A DNA stretch of 64,000 nucleotides from the NCBI GenBank assembly GCA_964351865.1, contig CAYGPJ010000005.1, forward strand, positions 65,228-129,227. The letters run 5' to 3'. This document shows, in pieces, positions 52,485 through 61,831 of the stretch; positions within the stretch are counted from its first letter, which is position 1; the number at the start of each line of letters is the position of its first letter. Position numbers and translations under genes: made by a program. Under the pieces are notes generated by a model. That model did not search any database. It saw nothing but the letters and a program-made list of their open reading frames with translations, and was not told the DNA's origin. This stretch comes from JBCDJI01 sp964351865 (GTDB lineage Bacteria; Verrucomicrobiota; Verrucomicrobiia; Methylacidiphilales; JBCBYL01).

Positions 52485-53762
52485 CTACCCCCCCGCCCAC
52501 TGCGGCTTGTCGCGCAGATGGAAGAGCTGTTCTCCCGCTTTAGGCACGTAGAATACGCCTTCGTCTTCCCTATTTTTGAAATCTTCGGGATTGATGGAAT
52601 CCGGATCCCGATAGCCCAGATTGATCTGCTGGCACTCGGCCTCCGGAATCTGGGTCGCCAGCGTCACACGCACCCGCGGGGTTTCCACCCCGTCTTCGTA
52701 GGTGCCGATCCCATGCACATGTGTCGAGTGCGCCAGGATGCCCCAAGGATAATCTTTAAATTTGTCCCATTGCTTCAAAAAGTAATCGCGACAGTGATAG
52801 CCAATTTCGCGAATGAGTTTCCCATGCACTTCCGAGACTTCCGACAGATGCGGCGCATAAATAATCAGTTCCCCGCCATCGGCCACGATCGGTTCCAGCT
52901 TGTACATACATTTACCGGCCACCCACAGTTCATCATACATCGGGGGGGCCGCGGAGAGCACCTGCGAGTAGGCCCGGTCCTTATATTCAATATGGAGCTG
53001 GGCCGAAAGATCGCTGGCCTGATCCCATGCCCCCTCCGGGGTGCCTGCAAAAAGTCCGGCGTAGCGAGTGGAGTCCGCCACCATACAGAAAGCCGCACGC
53101 TGGCAAGGAATCAGCGCCGCCGCGCGATCCACCACCTTACGCACTGGCGTCCACTTATTGCCGATAATCATCGGATTCGTCACCACCGCGCCCAGCCAGT
53201 GGAAAAAGTTCAGGATCTCCGGTCCCCCGATCCCCGGGAAAAAATATTTATTCCCGCCAGAGAAGCCGACCACCTCATGCGGGAAGACCGGTCCCATCAC
53301 CACCAGCCAATCGTATTCCAGTGCTTTGCGATTCAATTGCACCGGCACGTCCATCGAAAACAATCCCCCGGAAAGCTCCTCAATTTCGGAAGCCGGAATC
53401 GTGCCCAGCGTTTCCAGCGACGACGGATCATCCCAGGAATGGTTAAAGACAGCAACCTTCTCGTATTTGCCAGCTCGATCTTCCGGCGTCCATTCCATCC
53501 GTTTCAGGATCGCTGCTTCCGACATCGGGGGATGGGTTCCCAGTGCGATCATCACATCAATCCGCTCTGCCTGCCCCGCTACCTGCTCATGAAAGGCTTT
53601 AAATAATTGCCCCAGCGGAGCAGTGCGAGTCCCATCCGGGACGATACAGAGAATCTTTTTCCCCACAAAATTCGCATCCTTGGACAATCCCGCCACCACC
53701 CCCGCAACTTGATCCTCACTTAGTGATGCCGTCTCATCTGCCGTTTCTCCGTATGTTCTCAT
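52485..53762 (-). CDS. LarA-like nickel-pincer racemase family protein
   Basis: 425 residues. LarA/DUF2088 motifs: VPDGTRTAP near 48, IALGTHPPMSEAA near 85 (a LarA His), FPHEVVGFSGGNKYFFPGIGG near 175-195 with the Lys that bears the pincer cofactor and the flanking His, and FFHWLGAVVTNP. In Lactobacillus LarA, the pincer-nucleotide links to Lys184. Family members racemise or epimerise 2-hydroxy acids; no larB/C/E maturation genes lie here. The substrate is unknown. Confidence 0.85.
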   Translation of the reverse strand: MRTYGETADETASLSEDQVAGVVAGLSKDANFVGKKILCIVPDGTRTAPLGQLFKAFHEQVAGQAERIDVMIALGTHPPMSEAAILKRMEWTPEDRAGKYEKVAVFNHSWDDPSSLETLGTIPASEIEELSGGLFSMDVPVQLNRKALEYDWLVVMGPVFPHEVVGFSGGNKYFFPGIGGPEILNFFHWLGAVVTNPMIIGNKWTPVRKVVDRAAALIPCQRAAFCMVADSTRYAGLFAGTPEGAWDQASDLSAQLHIEYKDRAYSQVLSAAPPMYDELWVAGKCMYKLEPIVADGGELIIYAPHLSEVSEVHGKLIREIGYHCRDYFLKQWDKFKDYPWGILAHSTHVHGIGTYEDGVETPRVRVTLATQIPEAECQQINLGYRDPDSINPEDFKNREDEGVFYVPKAGEQLFHLRDKPQWAGG

Positions 53763-53885
53763 AAGTTATATTTAACACCAATTTCAACACTATGGAGCTA
53801 TTTTTTAAAAAATCAGAACCAAGAAATATTTATTTATTCATTGAGAAGCTTTCCCGGCCATCAGCCGACTGTTTGACAGCTGATA

Positions 53886-54731
53886 TCACAGTCCTAGTTC
53901 TTCCAATATAAACCTTGAGACCGGATCCATATGGTGAGGCTCCAGTACCAGATCTGCCACGGCCAGCACTTCAACAGCAGCATTCGCCACGGCTACCTTC
54001 CGGTCAGCCACGGCCATCATCCCCAGATCATTCACCTGATCGCCGAAAACAGTCAACTGGTGCTCGTTAAGGCCCTGTAATTTTCGTAACCGCTGTATGG
54101 CTTTGCCCTTGCAGGCATTCCGGTGGTGAATCATCAGCCAATACCATCCGGTGGCATAGGTATCATCCCACAGATGCATGGTCAGTTCCGCGCCGAAGCG
54201 TTCTGCCAGCATATCTCTCAAGCAACTCAAGCGCCGCTCGTCCCCAACGACCGTAAAGCACACTACTTCTTCCCTTTGAATCTCCTGCCAATCCGATGTC
54301 AGCCGCAGTCGAGGATCATTCGCCGCTACCCGCTCCTGCAGATAATAATCCATCCCCCCATTGCGATCTGATCCATAGTAAACATGGTCTTCCATCCCGT
54401 CATGAGTCGACACAAAGTGAACCGACCTCTCTCGCAGCATCACCTCCTGAATTTCCATGACGGTTTGAGGCAAAAGAGCATGCGTGATCAACTTCTCGCC
54501 GGTCCGATAATCCGAAACATACGCCCCGTTAAACTCAATCACCGGCAGCGTGAGCGGAAGATCTCCCAAGCGTTCCTTAATAGAAACCAGACTACGCGCA
54601 CTCGCCACTGTGAATAAAACGCCTTGGCTAAGCAAAGACTCAAGTTGTTGGCGGCTTAAGAGAGAAAGCCAGCCCTCCGCGTCAAGCAACGTGCCGTCCA
54701 GATCAGTGACATATAATATAGGAGAACTCAC
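53886..54731 (-). CDS. HAD-superfamily phosphatase (Cof-type, class IIB)
   Basis: 281 residues. VTDLDGTLLDAEG near 8 carries the nucleophile DxD, FTVASARSL the Thr/Ser motif II and LTVFGDQVNDLGMMAVADRKVAV the acidic motif IV (GDxxND). The Lys of motif III is in CKGKAIQRLRK. Cof-like phosphatases act on sugar phosphates or related metabolites. It lies 27 bp after the Wzc-like gene and could share its transcript. Confidence 0.9.
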   Translation of the reverse strand: MSSPILYVTDLDGTLLDAEGWLSLLSRQQLESLLSQGVLFTVASARSLVSIKERLGDLPLTLPVIEFNGAYVSDYRTGEKLITHALLPQTVMEIQEVMLRERSVHFVSTHDGMEDHVYYGSDRNGGMDYYLQERVAANDPRLRLTSDWQEIQREEVVCFTVVGDERRLSCLRDMLAERFGAELTMHLWDDTYATGWYWLMIHHRNACKGKAIQRLRKLQGLNEHQLTVFGDQVNDLGMMAVADRKVAVANAAVEVLAVADLVLEPHHMDPVSRFILEELGL

Positions 54732-54758
54732 AAATCGTCCTGAGGTAAAACAAGCACG

Positions 54759-56795
54759 CTACCCCCCATAGGCCTTACCATATCCATCTCCAGCACTGTA
54801 GTAGTAGTAATACGGATCTGAAACCAGACCCGAGCGACTCGGCAGACGATTCAGAACCATCCCGACAGGAATTTTGTGTGCTTTGGTGAGTTGCTCTTTG
54901 GCACGTAGCACCGCGCCACGCGGGGTCTTCGCGGCATGAGCGACTATGACTGCAGATTGCACTTGCGGTGCAATGATCAATGAATCCGACACTGAATTAA
55001 CGGGCGCACTATCGATCACTACCCGATCAAAAATTTGACTCACCTCATTCAACAAAGTCTCAAACATCGAACTCGCCAACAACTCAGCAGGATTGGGCGC
55101 CATTTTCCCGACTGGCATCAGCATAAGATTTTCTATTTGAGGATCATATAAACTGCCAGCTAAATCACTTTGCCCTGCGAGGTATCCCACAATTCCACTC
55201 AAGTTATCTTTTTCAGAAATAGCGAAAATTTTATCTACCATCGGTCTTCTCAGATCAGCATCGATCAATAATGTTTTACGGCCTTCTTGTGCAAAAGAAA
55301 GTGCCAGATTAGACGCCACAAAACTCTTTCCCTCTCCCGGCACGGCACTGGTTAACAGGAACGTTTTACGTTCTTCTTCTCTTCCCAATAGTTTAATCGA
55401 AGCGCGCAGACTTCTTAGTGCCTCCGCTGCCTGTCCCCCGCTATCCGACAACAATACCAGCGGCTCAATCTTACCAGATTTTTTTGCCTTAGGTTTTTTC
55501 ATGCCGGTAGAAGCCCCCTCATCCATCTTGGCAGCACTTTCTGCTTTGAGTTTATCCAGCAGGCGCTGACCTCCTTGCTTCATCCATTCTACATCCGGAA
55601 TCCGGTTATCATCAGGAATGGCACCTAAAACCGGCAAGCCAATGACATCTTCCGCCTCATCTACTGTCTTGATCGTGTTATCAAATAAGTTAATCAAGAC
55701 AATCAATCCCAAACCGGTCCCCACTCCCATAAAGCTGCAAATAACCAGAATCAGAAGCTTGCGTGGCTTACTGGGATTAGTGGCACTTTGCGCCTGTTCC
55801 ACAATATCGACCGGATTCGACTCAATTCCTTTGGTTACATCTGTTTCTTTCATGCGGGTCACAATGGAGTCATAAAGAATACGGTCCGTTTGCAACTCTC
55901 GACTACGCACATTGAAGTGCGCTTCAATCATTTTAAGCTCCGCATCCATGCGTTCCTGACCTGATAACTCGGCCAACTTGGCTTCCTGCTCCTGCCATAA
56001 GGGCTTGTTTCTGAGCTGAGCCAACACTTTATTCAGCTCGCTCTGAAATTGTGTGGTCAACTGCTCCAGCATACTTCTGGCCTGCACTAGGCTCGGATGC
56101 TTATCCCGATAACGCTGGGTTAAGCGATCAATATCATCTTCCTGCTTTTCAATTTTCTGACTCAGCTCAACCGCTTTTTTGAAGTCCTGCAAATCATCTT
56201 CCGAAGCTTGTAATTTGGTGCGAACCCTTTCGGCTTCTTCCATCAGAAAAGTAAATGCGGTTTTCGATGATCCGGTGCGAGAGCCGATCATTTCACGAAT
56301 ATATTCAGCCACAATGGTGTTGGCTAACTTTTGGGCAACCCCCGGCACCCGGTGCTCCACCGTAATTTCAATCAAACGGGTACCTCGCCTTAAACGAACA
56401 TCCGTCCAATCTGCTAACATTTGGGCCAATTGCTGTGGCTGATAATCCCCATATTCTCCAGACTGGCCTTTAAGTAATTTCGGCAGCCCACTGACATCCT
56501 CGCGCTGCATCACCCGCTGATATAGGCTCTCACGCTGCAAATTTAGTTCGATAGTCTTGATCACCTCCAGGCTACTATAATCCTGTGACGAAACGTCCAT
56601 GATCTTCACCACTCGCTGTGCCCGCATGGGGACTTCCACTAGCACCGTAGATTCGTAGAGGCGCGGAGCGATCGCGATATAACTAAGGGCTCCCAGCACA
56701 AAGATAGAAACGCATAAAGTCAGCAACCAAAAGCGTTCCAGCACCAGATTTACGAGGTGGCGGATATCGATATCAAATTCTGAGCGGTCATTCAT
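54759..56795 (-). CDS. Wzc-like chain-length determinant / tyrosine autokinase
   Basis: 678 residues. Wzz domain first: helix WLLTLCVSIFVLGALSYIAI near 23-42, a long periplasmic coiled coil (about 190-320, KLQASEDDLQDFKKAVE), then a second helix LLILVICSFMGVGTGLGLIV near 345. BY-kinase domain: Walker A SAVPGEGKS at 483-491, Walker A' LLIDADLRRP, Walker B RVVIDSAP. The C-terminus has a tyrosine cluster YYYYYSAGDGYGKAYGG at 662-678 for autophosphorylation. It controls polymerisation and export of the glycan. 276 bp separate it from the wza-like gene upstream. Confidence 0.95.
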   Translation of the reverse strand: MNDRSEFDIDIRHLVNLVLERFWLLTLCVSIFVLGALSYIAIAPRLYESTVLVEVPMRAQRVVKIMDVSSQDYSSLEVIKTIELNLQRESLYQRVMQREDVSGLPKLLKGQSGEYGDYQPQQLAQMLADWTDVRLRRGTRLIEITVEHRVPGVAQKLANTIVAEYIREMIGSRTGSSKTAFTFLMEEAERVRTKLQASEDDLQDFKKAVELSQKIEKQEDDIDRLTQRYRDKHPSLVQARSMLEQLTTQFQSELNKVLAQLRNKPLWQEQEAKLAELSGQERMDAELKMIEAHFNVRSRELQTDRILYDSIVTRMKETDVTKGIESNPVDIVEQAQSATNPSKPRKLLILVICSFMGVGTGLGLIVLINLFDNTIKTVDEAEDVIGLPVLGAIPDDNRIPDVEWMKQGGQRLLDKLKAESAAKMDEGASTGMKKPKAKKSGKIEPLVLLSDSGGQAAEALRSLRASIKLLGREEERKTFLLTSAVPGEGKSFVASNLALSFAQEGRKTLLIDADLRRPMVDKIFAISEKDNLSGIVGYLAGQSDLAGSLYDPQIENLMLMPVGKMAPNPAELLASSMFETLLNEVSQIFDRVVIDSAPVNSVSDSLIIAPQVQSAVIVAHAAKTPRGAVLRAKEQLTKAHKIPVGMVLNRLPSRSGLVSDPYYYYYSAGDGYGKAYGG

Positions 56796-57070
56796 AAGAT
56801 TTAGCGAAGCCTCACCCTACAGAGTGTTTTCATTAGCTCAATGCCGGAAATGATCTTGCGGCTAAAGCTTATGGTGCGTGAGAAATTCCAGGATAGCTTC
56901 AATTAAAATAGTGCTTTATGATTACTGCTGAAGGCAAATGCGACCTGGATTCAACTTTCAGGCTTCGCCCTGATTAAACAAATTAGAAATAAATTTTACT
57001 CTTAAGCTATCGCCTAGGGTTTTCTCGGCCTATCGTAATTTATGGTCACAGCAAATGCCTCGGCAAGCGA
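56796..57070. other. 275-bp non-coding region between the kinase and export genes
   Basis: Contains no convincing ORF. A short symmetric TCAGG-GCGAAG-CCTGA (about 56957-56972) lies inside. Promoter or leader for the kinase gene could lie here, as the region is A/T-rich next to 56985-57030. I cannot assign a riboswitch or terminator with confidence. Confidence 0.4.
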
Positions 57071-57652
57071 TTAAAACATACTTTCACCGACACTGATAGT
57101 ATCATTGGGAAGCACGTAGACCCGTTTGGCATCTTTATCACTGGCCAGTTTCTTGGCATTAATTTTATAGACTTTCTCTTCCCCTCCAACATTCCGCCGC
57201 AGCGTGACACGACCCGCATCCGCAATTTCGGTATACCCACCTGCCATGGCAATCGCACCCAACACATCCAGCCGCCCTTCATCCGGAATTTCAATCGCTC
57301 CCGGTTTCTGGACTTGCCCTAAAACGGTGACGCGCTCGACCGCATAATCCAAAACCGCCAACGTTACCTGAGGATTAATAATAAAGTCTTCATTCAGTTT
57401 TTGAGTGATTTCAGCCACCGCATCTTCAACGGTTTTTCCTGATAACTTCAAGGAACCCAGCAAGGGAAAAACGATAAAGCCACTCTTAGCGATTCGCGCT
57501 TCTGTGGTTAGATCCTCCTCCTGAAAGACACTAATCTTGACCACGTCATTGGCGCGTAATATGTAACCGGATTTGGAAAAGCCTGACCCTATCAAGGTCA
57601 GGCTGATCAAAACTGCCAATGCTGCCGGTTTAATGAAACCGTGAAGCTTCAT
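57071..57652 (-). CDS. Polysaccharide export protein (Wza-like, short)
   Basis: 193 residues from ATG 57652, one base from the upstream gene's stop; a frame from 57676 overlaps that gene. Signal peptide (IKPAALAVLISLTLIGSG), then GYILRANDVVKISVFQEEDL and the poly_export domain, one SLBB unit with VTVLGQVQKPGAIEIPDEGRLDVLGAIAMAG. About half the size of E. coli Wza and without its C-terminal amphipathic helix, so a partner must form the outer-membrane pore; the beta-barrel gene of this operon is a candidate. Confidence 0.9.
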   Translation of the reverse strand: MKLHGFIKPAALAVLISLTLIGSGFSKSGYILRANDVVKISVFQEEDLTTEARIAKSGFIVFPLLGSLKLSGKTVEDAVAEITQKLNEDFIINPQVTLAVLDYAVERVTVLGQVQKPGAIEIPDEGRLDVLGAIAMAGGYTEIADAGRVTLRRNVGGEEKVYKINAKKLASDKDAKRVYVLPNDTISVGESMF

Positions 57653-57653
57653 G

Positions 57654-58364
57654 CTACTGCTCCGGCGAAAGCTCATCCGTGTTTGCAGGATTCGATGGCC
57701 CTAAAAGTGGTGTTAACAGCACATTAGGATCACCCCCGGCATCGATAATTGCCTGAGTCAATGCAGCCAAGGTCGCATCACTGATCTGAACGACGGTTCC
57801 ACTTTGTCCGTTGAACATGCTGCCCTGAGGCACACTGATGGTTTGGCCTCCTGCGGTGGTAACGGTGACCGTTCCGTTGATGACGGTAATGTTTCCACCA
57901 CTAACCTGCCACGCGGTGCCACGAGCCGCAGCGATTCCACTAGGAGTCTGAATCCGGAAATCACTCACGCCATCCAACTCATTCAAAAAACTGATAACTC
58001 CACCGGCATCACTTGGCATGTCTAACTTTACAGTGCGACTTTCTACTTTTTCATTTTTTTTCTCAATATCCAATTCGCTGATCGTCACGTCGGTATTCGT
58101 TTGAACGATCGTCGAGGCCCCGGGCATCAACCCGAGGATAACATTCCCATTGTCTGACGTTTTAATTTTACTGCCAACGGGGATTAAATCGCCCTTGCCT
58201 AGTTCCTGGGTGCCAACTCCCGGCACATCAACGGTCACCAAACCTTTAACCGCCAGAATCTTAGCTTGGACTTGCTCGGCCTGAGTGATGGAAGCACCCG
58301 CCAGGACAAGCATAGCGGTAACTAGTGTGAATGACTTCAACATATTTTGTAACAGACTGATCAT
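57654..58364 (-). CDS. FecR-domain periplasmic protein
   Basis: 236 residues; start ATG 58364 or Met8 at 58343. Signal peptide (FTLVTAMLVLAGASITQAE). FecR fold: VKGLVTVDVPGVGTQELGKG, then IPVGSKIKTSDNGNVILGLMPGA and DFRIQTPSGIAAARGTAW, which is the FecR core, followed by VINGTVTVTTAGGQTISVPQG. The tail is low in charge and repetitive. It lacks a membrane anchor seen in sigma-factor-linked FecR proteins, and no sigma factor is present, so here it is probably a structural or sensing part of the export machinery. Confidence 0.85.
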   Translation of the reverse strand: MISLLQNMLKSFTLVTAMLVLAGASITQAEQVQAKILAVKGLVTVDVPGVGTQELGKGDLIPVGSKIKTSDNGNVILGLMPGASTIVQTNTDVTISELDIEKKNEKVESRTVKLDMPSDAGGVISFLNELDGVSDFRIQTPSGIAAARGTAWQVSGGNITVINGTVTVTTAGGQTISVPQGSMFNGQSGTVVQISDATLAALTQAIIDAGGDPNVLLTPLLGPSNPANTDELSPEQ

Positions 58365-58380
58365 ACGGATCTCCTTTTGT

Positions 58381-59628
58381 TTAGTACTTCAGAGTAACTT
58401 CAATCCCTAGCTCTTGTCGATCAAAAGGCGACGCACTGGAACTGTTGTCTTCATACTTGTGGAACAGTTTTACGCTACCATGCTTGTAGAAATCATAGTC
58501 TAAACTATTGGTAATGAAGTAGTAATCATCATCACGGTTATTCGTTCCGCCCCTTAACGTAGAGCGATAGTCGGAATTCTCATAACCCCCGCCAAGAGTG
58601 TAATGGATCTTTTGAATCAGACGTTGCTTAACACTGGCACGAAATCCGGTCGCCACATAGTTCGAAGCAGCCACACTGTTGGAAGCGGAAATATTACGGT
58701 AGCCGTTGACGCTGACGGTGGTGGAGTCAAACGGGGTCCAGTTAAACCCTAAGGACATAGCTGGAGTGACCCGATCATCCGCACCCAGTGGATTCTGATA
58801 TTGACGAAAATCCGCCCCTCCCTTAGCGACGACTTGCAATTTAGAGCTCGGATCATAAACCAATTTTACCAGTCCCTGCTGATAAGTCTGATTAGGAGAA
58901 CCAGCAATATCTACCCACCCGATTTCCGTCCCCAATCCTAATTTGACTTTAGGCAATACTTCATACAGGGCAAACCCATCAACGCTCCATTGATGTAAAT
59001 CACGCAGAGTTTCATAGTATCCTAAGCTTTGTTTACCGGAAGCTTGCAGCAAAATTTTGCCGGTTGCTTGATATTCGCCGGAAATAATCGACGTATGGGT
59101 CAGACGGTTCACCCGCTGACCGATGTCCGCATTAGCTCCATCCGCCTGAGCGGAGCGATGACTGAAGGTCACGTTACCTTTGTCTGAGGTGTAGACATAT
59201 TTGGCAAAGCCAGAATGATTAATGGAATCCTGCCCGCTCAAGGTAGAGAAAAATATGAAAGTCGGATCGTAGCCGATAGTAAAGTAGTTGGCAGCATCCC
59301 CGGGATTGCGCGTATTTTCATAGGCGATGCTCGGTTGAACTTCCCACATAAAATCATCAATTTTGTTATTGTTTCGCAAAAAGACGTTGCTGTCGTAGTA
59401 ACTGCGGACACGAACTGAAGCTTCAATAGGATACCGCTCGTCTTGGCTCAGGCCATAAAACTCAAGATCACTGGCAGAAACTTCTTCCACAATGCCATCT
59501 TGCAGAATGGATCCGGAAGGAATACTGGGATCCGTCTCTTCGGTGCGAGTCACTTCAACCGCATAGATGCTCGTTGCCGTCCATAGTGCAACGGCAGCTA
59601 TTGATGTGTATAATTTAAATTTTTTCAT
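58381..59628 (-). CDS. Outer-membrane beta-barrel protein of the export operon
   Basis: 415 residues. Signal peptide MKKFKLYTSIAAVALWTATS then YAVE. The rest is alternating beta strands (YPIEASVRVRSYYDSNVFL, HYTLGGGYENSDYRS, SVKLFHKYEDNSSS) and ends in an aromatic residue (EVTLKY), the usual barrel insertion signal. The layout is like EpsL/BBP2-type proteins found beside exosortase loci. First gene of a minus-strand set with FecR-like, Wza-like and Wzc-like genes. Ribosome site GAGGG precedes the ATG. Confidence 0.82.
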   Translation of the reverse strand: MKKFKLYTSIAAVALWTATSIYAVEVTRTEETDPSIPSGSILQDGIVEEVSASDLEFYGLSQDERYPIEASVRVRSYYDSNVFLRNNNKIDDFMWEVQPSIAYENTRNPGDAANYFTIGYDPTFIFFSTLSGQDSINHSGFAKYVYTSDKGNVTFSHRSAQADGANADIGQRVNRLTHTSIISGEYQATGKILLQASGKQSLGYYETLRDLHQWSVDGFALYEVLPKVKLGLGTEIGWVDIAGSPNQTYQQGLVKLVYDPSSKLQVVAKGGADFRQYQNPLGADDRVTPAMSLGFNWTPFDSTTVSVNGYRNISASNSVAASNYVATGFRASVKQRLIQKIHYTLGGGYENSDYRSTLRGGTNNRDDDYYFITNSLDYDFYKHGSVKLFHKYEDNSSSASPFDRQELGIEVTLKY

Positions 59629-59912
59629 TTATTTCCCTCGGCCGTACCATCCAAAAGTTCCCTGCATTCTACAAGCTTAATATTTCTTATTTTTATAGTA
59701 AATAAGCCAACCAAAGACATTTACGAAAACTTCCCACTCCAAAACTTTCCACTCCCCTTGAGCTAGCCGAGCTTCTCCAGCATACCGTATGCCACCCTCC
59801 TCATTTGCATCGATCCTGCTTCCATGAGAACGTGCTCTCCATAAAGCTCTGATTGATGCGATTCAACGATTGAGCTATATCAGTTTGGGGGATCGAATCA
59901 CCTGAAGATATT
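59629..59912. promoter_or_regulatory. Divergent intergenic region between the export operon and the epimerase gene
   Basis: 284 bp without a credible gene. On the minus side, GAGGG (about 59636-59640) serves the barrel gene. The region 59680-59712 is A/T-rich and holds CTTATTT-TTATAGT-AAATAAG, an inverted repeat of 7-bp arms. Promoters for both directions should lie here, but no consensus -35/-10 pair stands out. Confidence 0.45.
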
Positions 59913-60869
59913 ATGATGAAAATTGCAATCACCGGCGGCAGAGGATTTATTGGCGCCATTTTAGTGAAACACCTTAAGTCTCAAGGACATCAATGCCTTA
60001 CCTACGATCACCAACAGAGCCTGCTGGCTCATTGGTTACGACACCGTTTTTTCATGCCAGTGCAAGCATCGCAGCTGCATTCAGCGTTGACCCGCGTTTC
60101 CCGCCTGCTGTGGCGCTTTCAACGCAAGGGGGTCCGTATCGCTGAAAGCATCAACCTCATCCAGACCACCGGCTCTAACATTCTCGATGACCGAGCTCTC
60201 TGGATGGAAAGATTTAAGGGTTGCGATGCCGTCATTCATCTGGCGGCCATTCCCCACCCTAACGTTCCGGGCATGACCGAGGCTGATTTTGAGCAGATTA
60301 ATTATGAGGGGGCCGTTAATATCTTTGAGGCGGCCATGGCAGCTGAAGTTCAGCGTTTTATCTTCAGTTCCTCCGGGCAGGTCTACAACATTAATCACAA
60401 TAACGAGTGGAAACGCTTCCCGATTCAGGAGCAAGATGCGGATGACTACCAGCAAACTGAACCCTTTCACATCTATGGCCGGCTTAAATGGAAATTTGAG
60501 CAATACCTGCAGGAAAAAAGCCGGGCGGCGGATATTCGCTCATTCGCTTTGCGACTGGAATTCCCGGGAGTGTGGGGGGCTTCCAGCCGCAACCTGTTTA
60601 ACCAGACCTCGATCGAAAATCTGACCCAGGCCTTTGCCTGTTGCCTGAAGGCAGACCTCGCGCCAGATGCATACATCCTCAACATTGCCGATGCCACGTT
60701 ACCGCTGGAACTTGGCAATGTATCCGAATATCTGGCGGCCAAATGGCCCAAGGTGCCTTCAACCGTGGCAGGAAACCAGCCTACCCTCAGTATTGAGCGA
60801 GCACGCCAGACCATCGGATATGAGCCCGAACCGGGCGGACACTATTACCATCAAGGAACCGTCTTTTAG
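59913..60869 (+). CDS. NAD-dependent epimerase/dehydratase (extended SDR) with an insertion
   Basis: 318 residues; two adjacent ATGs are possible. GGRGFIGAILVKHL near 8-21 binds NAD. CDAVIHLAAIPHPN (about 103) and FIFSSSGQVYNI are the next strands; YGRLK in HIYGRLKWKFEQ is the catalytic Y-x3-K. Between the second and third strands are about 75 residues (35 to about 103) where relatives have about 30, a basic segment LHSALTRVSRLLWRFQRKG. Probably makes or modifies a nucleotide sugar for the nearby glycan. Confidence 0.85.
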   Translation: MMKIAITGGRGFIGAILVKHLKSQGHQCLTYDHQQSLLAHWLRHRFFMPVQASQLHSALTRVSRLLWRFQRKGVRIAESINLIQTTGSNILDDRALWMERFKGCDAVIHLAAIPHPNVPGMTEADFEQINYEGAVNIFEAAMAAEVQRFIFSSSGQVYNINHNNEWKRFPIQEQDADDYQQTEPFHIYGRLKWKFEQYLQEKSRAADIRSFALRLEFPGVWGASSRNLFNQTSIENLTQAFACCLKADLAPDAYILNIADATLPLELGNVSEYLAAKWPKVPSTVAGNQPTLSIERARQTIGYEPEPGGHYYHQGTVF

Positions 60870-60898
60870 TATTCAATATTGAGTATCCCACCCAGCTC

Positions 60899-61831
60899 AT
60901 GCCGCAGCCAAATTTCTTTATCGTAGGCGCCACCAAGTCCGGCACCTCTTCCCTCGCCCGCTATTTGCCTCAGCACCCGGAAATTGCCATGTGCCAAATC
61001 AAAGAGCCCGACTACTACTCTTATCACGCTATGCCCACTGATCCATTCGGACCGGGAAAAGAGCATTGGCGCCACTGGGGACCTGATAGCCATTCGGAAT
61101 ACTTAAAACTCTTCGATCATGCTCGATCTCAGCGTGTCATCGGCGAAGCCTCCGTATCCTACCTTTCTACTCCGGGCGTAGCCGAGTTAATCCGAACAGA
61201 AGTGCCCGCTGCTAAAATTTTAGTCATCCTGCGTAATCCTATCGACCGCGCCTTCTCGGCCTACCAGCACCTCAAGCGTGAAGGGAAAGAAACTCTGAGC
61301 TTTTCAGAAGGATTAGCACTGGAACCTATTAGACGGCAACAAAACCACTCCCTCCTCTGGCTATATCGAGGCCTCGGCTTTTACTCCGAGCAACTAAAAC
61401 CCTATCTCAAACTTTTCCCGCAAAATCAGATCCGGATCACCACCTATGATGATTGGGAGAACCAACCGAAACTTTTTCTAAAACAACTGTTCGATTTCCT
61501 AGAGGTCGACGCTGCTGTTCAAATTAACCGCCAATACCGCGACAATATCTCAGGCGTGCCCCGCAGCAAGCGGTTCCATGCGTTTACCACAAAACCCAAC
61601 CGCTTAAAATCTGCTCTGACCCCGCTTATTCCCCGGGCATTACGGCGCCGTATTCTCTATTCCGCCATCCACTTGAACCTGGAACGAGAAACGATATCTG
61701 AATCTTGCTGGCAAGATCTGGCAACCGATTATCAGGGTGAAATTCAACGCCTGGAAAGTCTCTTACAGCGGGATCTCTCACACTGGCTGAAGAAACCTGA
61801 TTTTTCTTTGAAGTCTCCACCACGCGGCTAA
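60899..61831 (+). CDS. Sulfotransferase (PAPS-dependent)
   Basis: 310 residues. 5'-phosphosulfate loop FIVGATKSGTSSLARYL at 6-22, 3'-phosphate motif VILRNPIDRAFSAYQHLKR near 109-126. DNISGVPRSKRF fits the later part of carbohydrate sulfotransferase-like enzymes. It would add sulfate to a sugar or protein tyrosine; next to glycan genes a sugar is likely. The last 54 bp overlap, on the opposite strand, the end of the GT2 gene below. Confidence 0.9.
   Translation: MPQPNFFIVGATKSGTSSLARYLPQHPEIAMCQIKEPDYYSYHAMPTDPFGPGKEHWRHWGPDSHSEYLKLFDHARSQRVIGEASVSYLSTPGVAELIRTEVPAAKILVILRNPIDRAFSAYQHLKREGKETLSFSEGLALEPIRRQQNHSLLWLYRGLGFYSEQLKPYLKLFPQNQIRITTYDDWENQPKLFLKQLFDFLEVDAAVQINRQYRDNISGVPRSKRFHAFTTKPNRLKSALTPLIPRALRRRILYSAIHLNLERETISESCWQDLATDYQGEIQRLESLLQRDLSHWLKKPDFSLKSPPRG

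Noticed and set aside
52419..53606. 395-codon plus-strand frame opposite the LarA-like gene
   Set aside because: Long, but very rich in His and Arg in the manner of an antisense frame, without a recognisable domain; the LarA frame has all family motifs.
56950..57000. A riboswitch-like leader before the Wzc-like gene
   Set aside because: Only a short symmetric TCAGG...CCTGA could be seen; no conserved riboswitch core was recognised.
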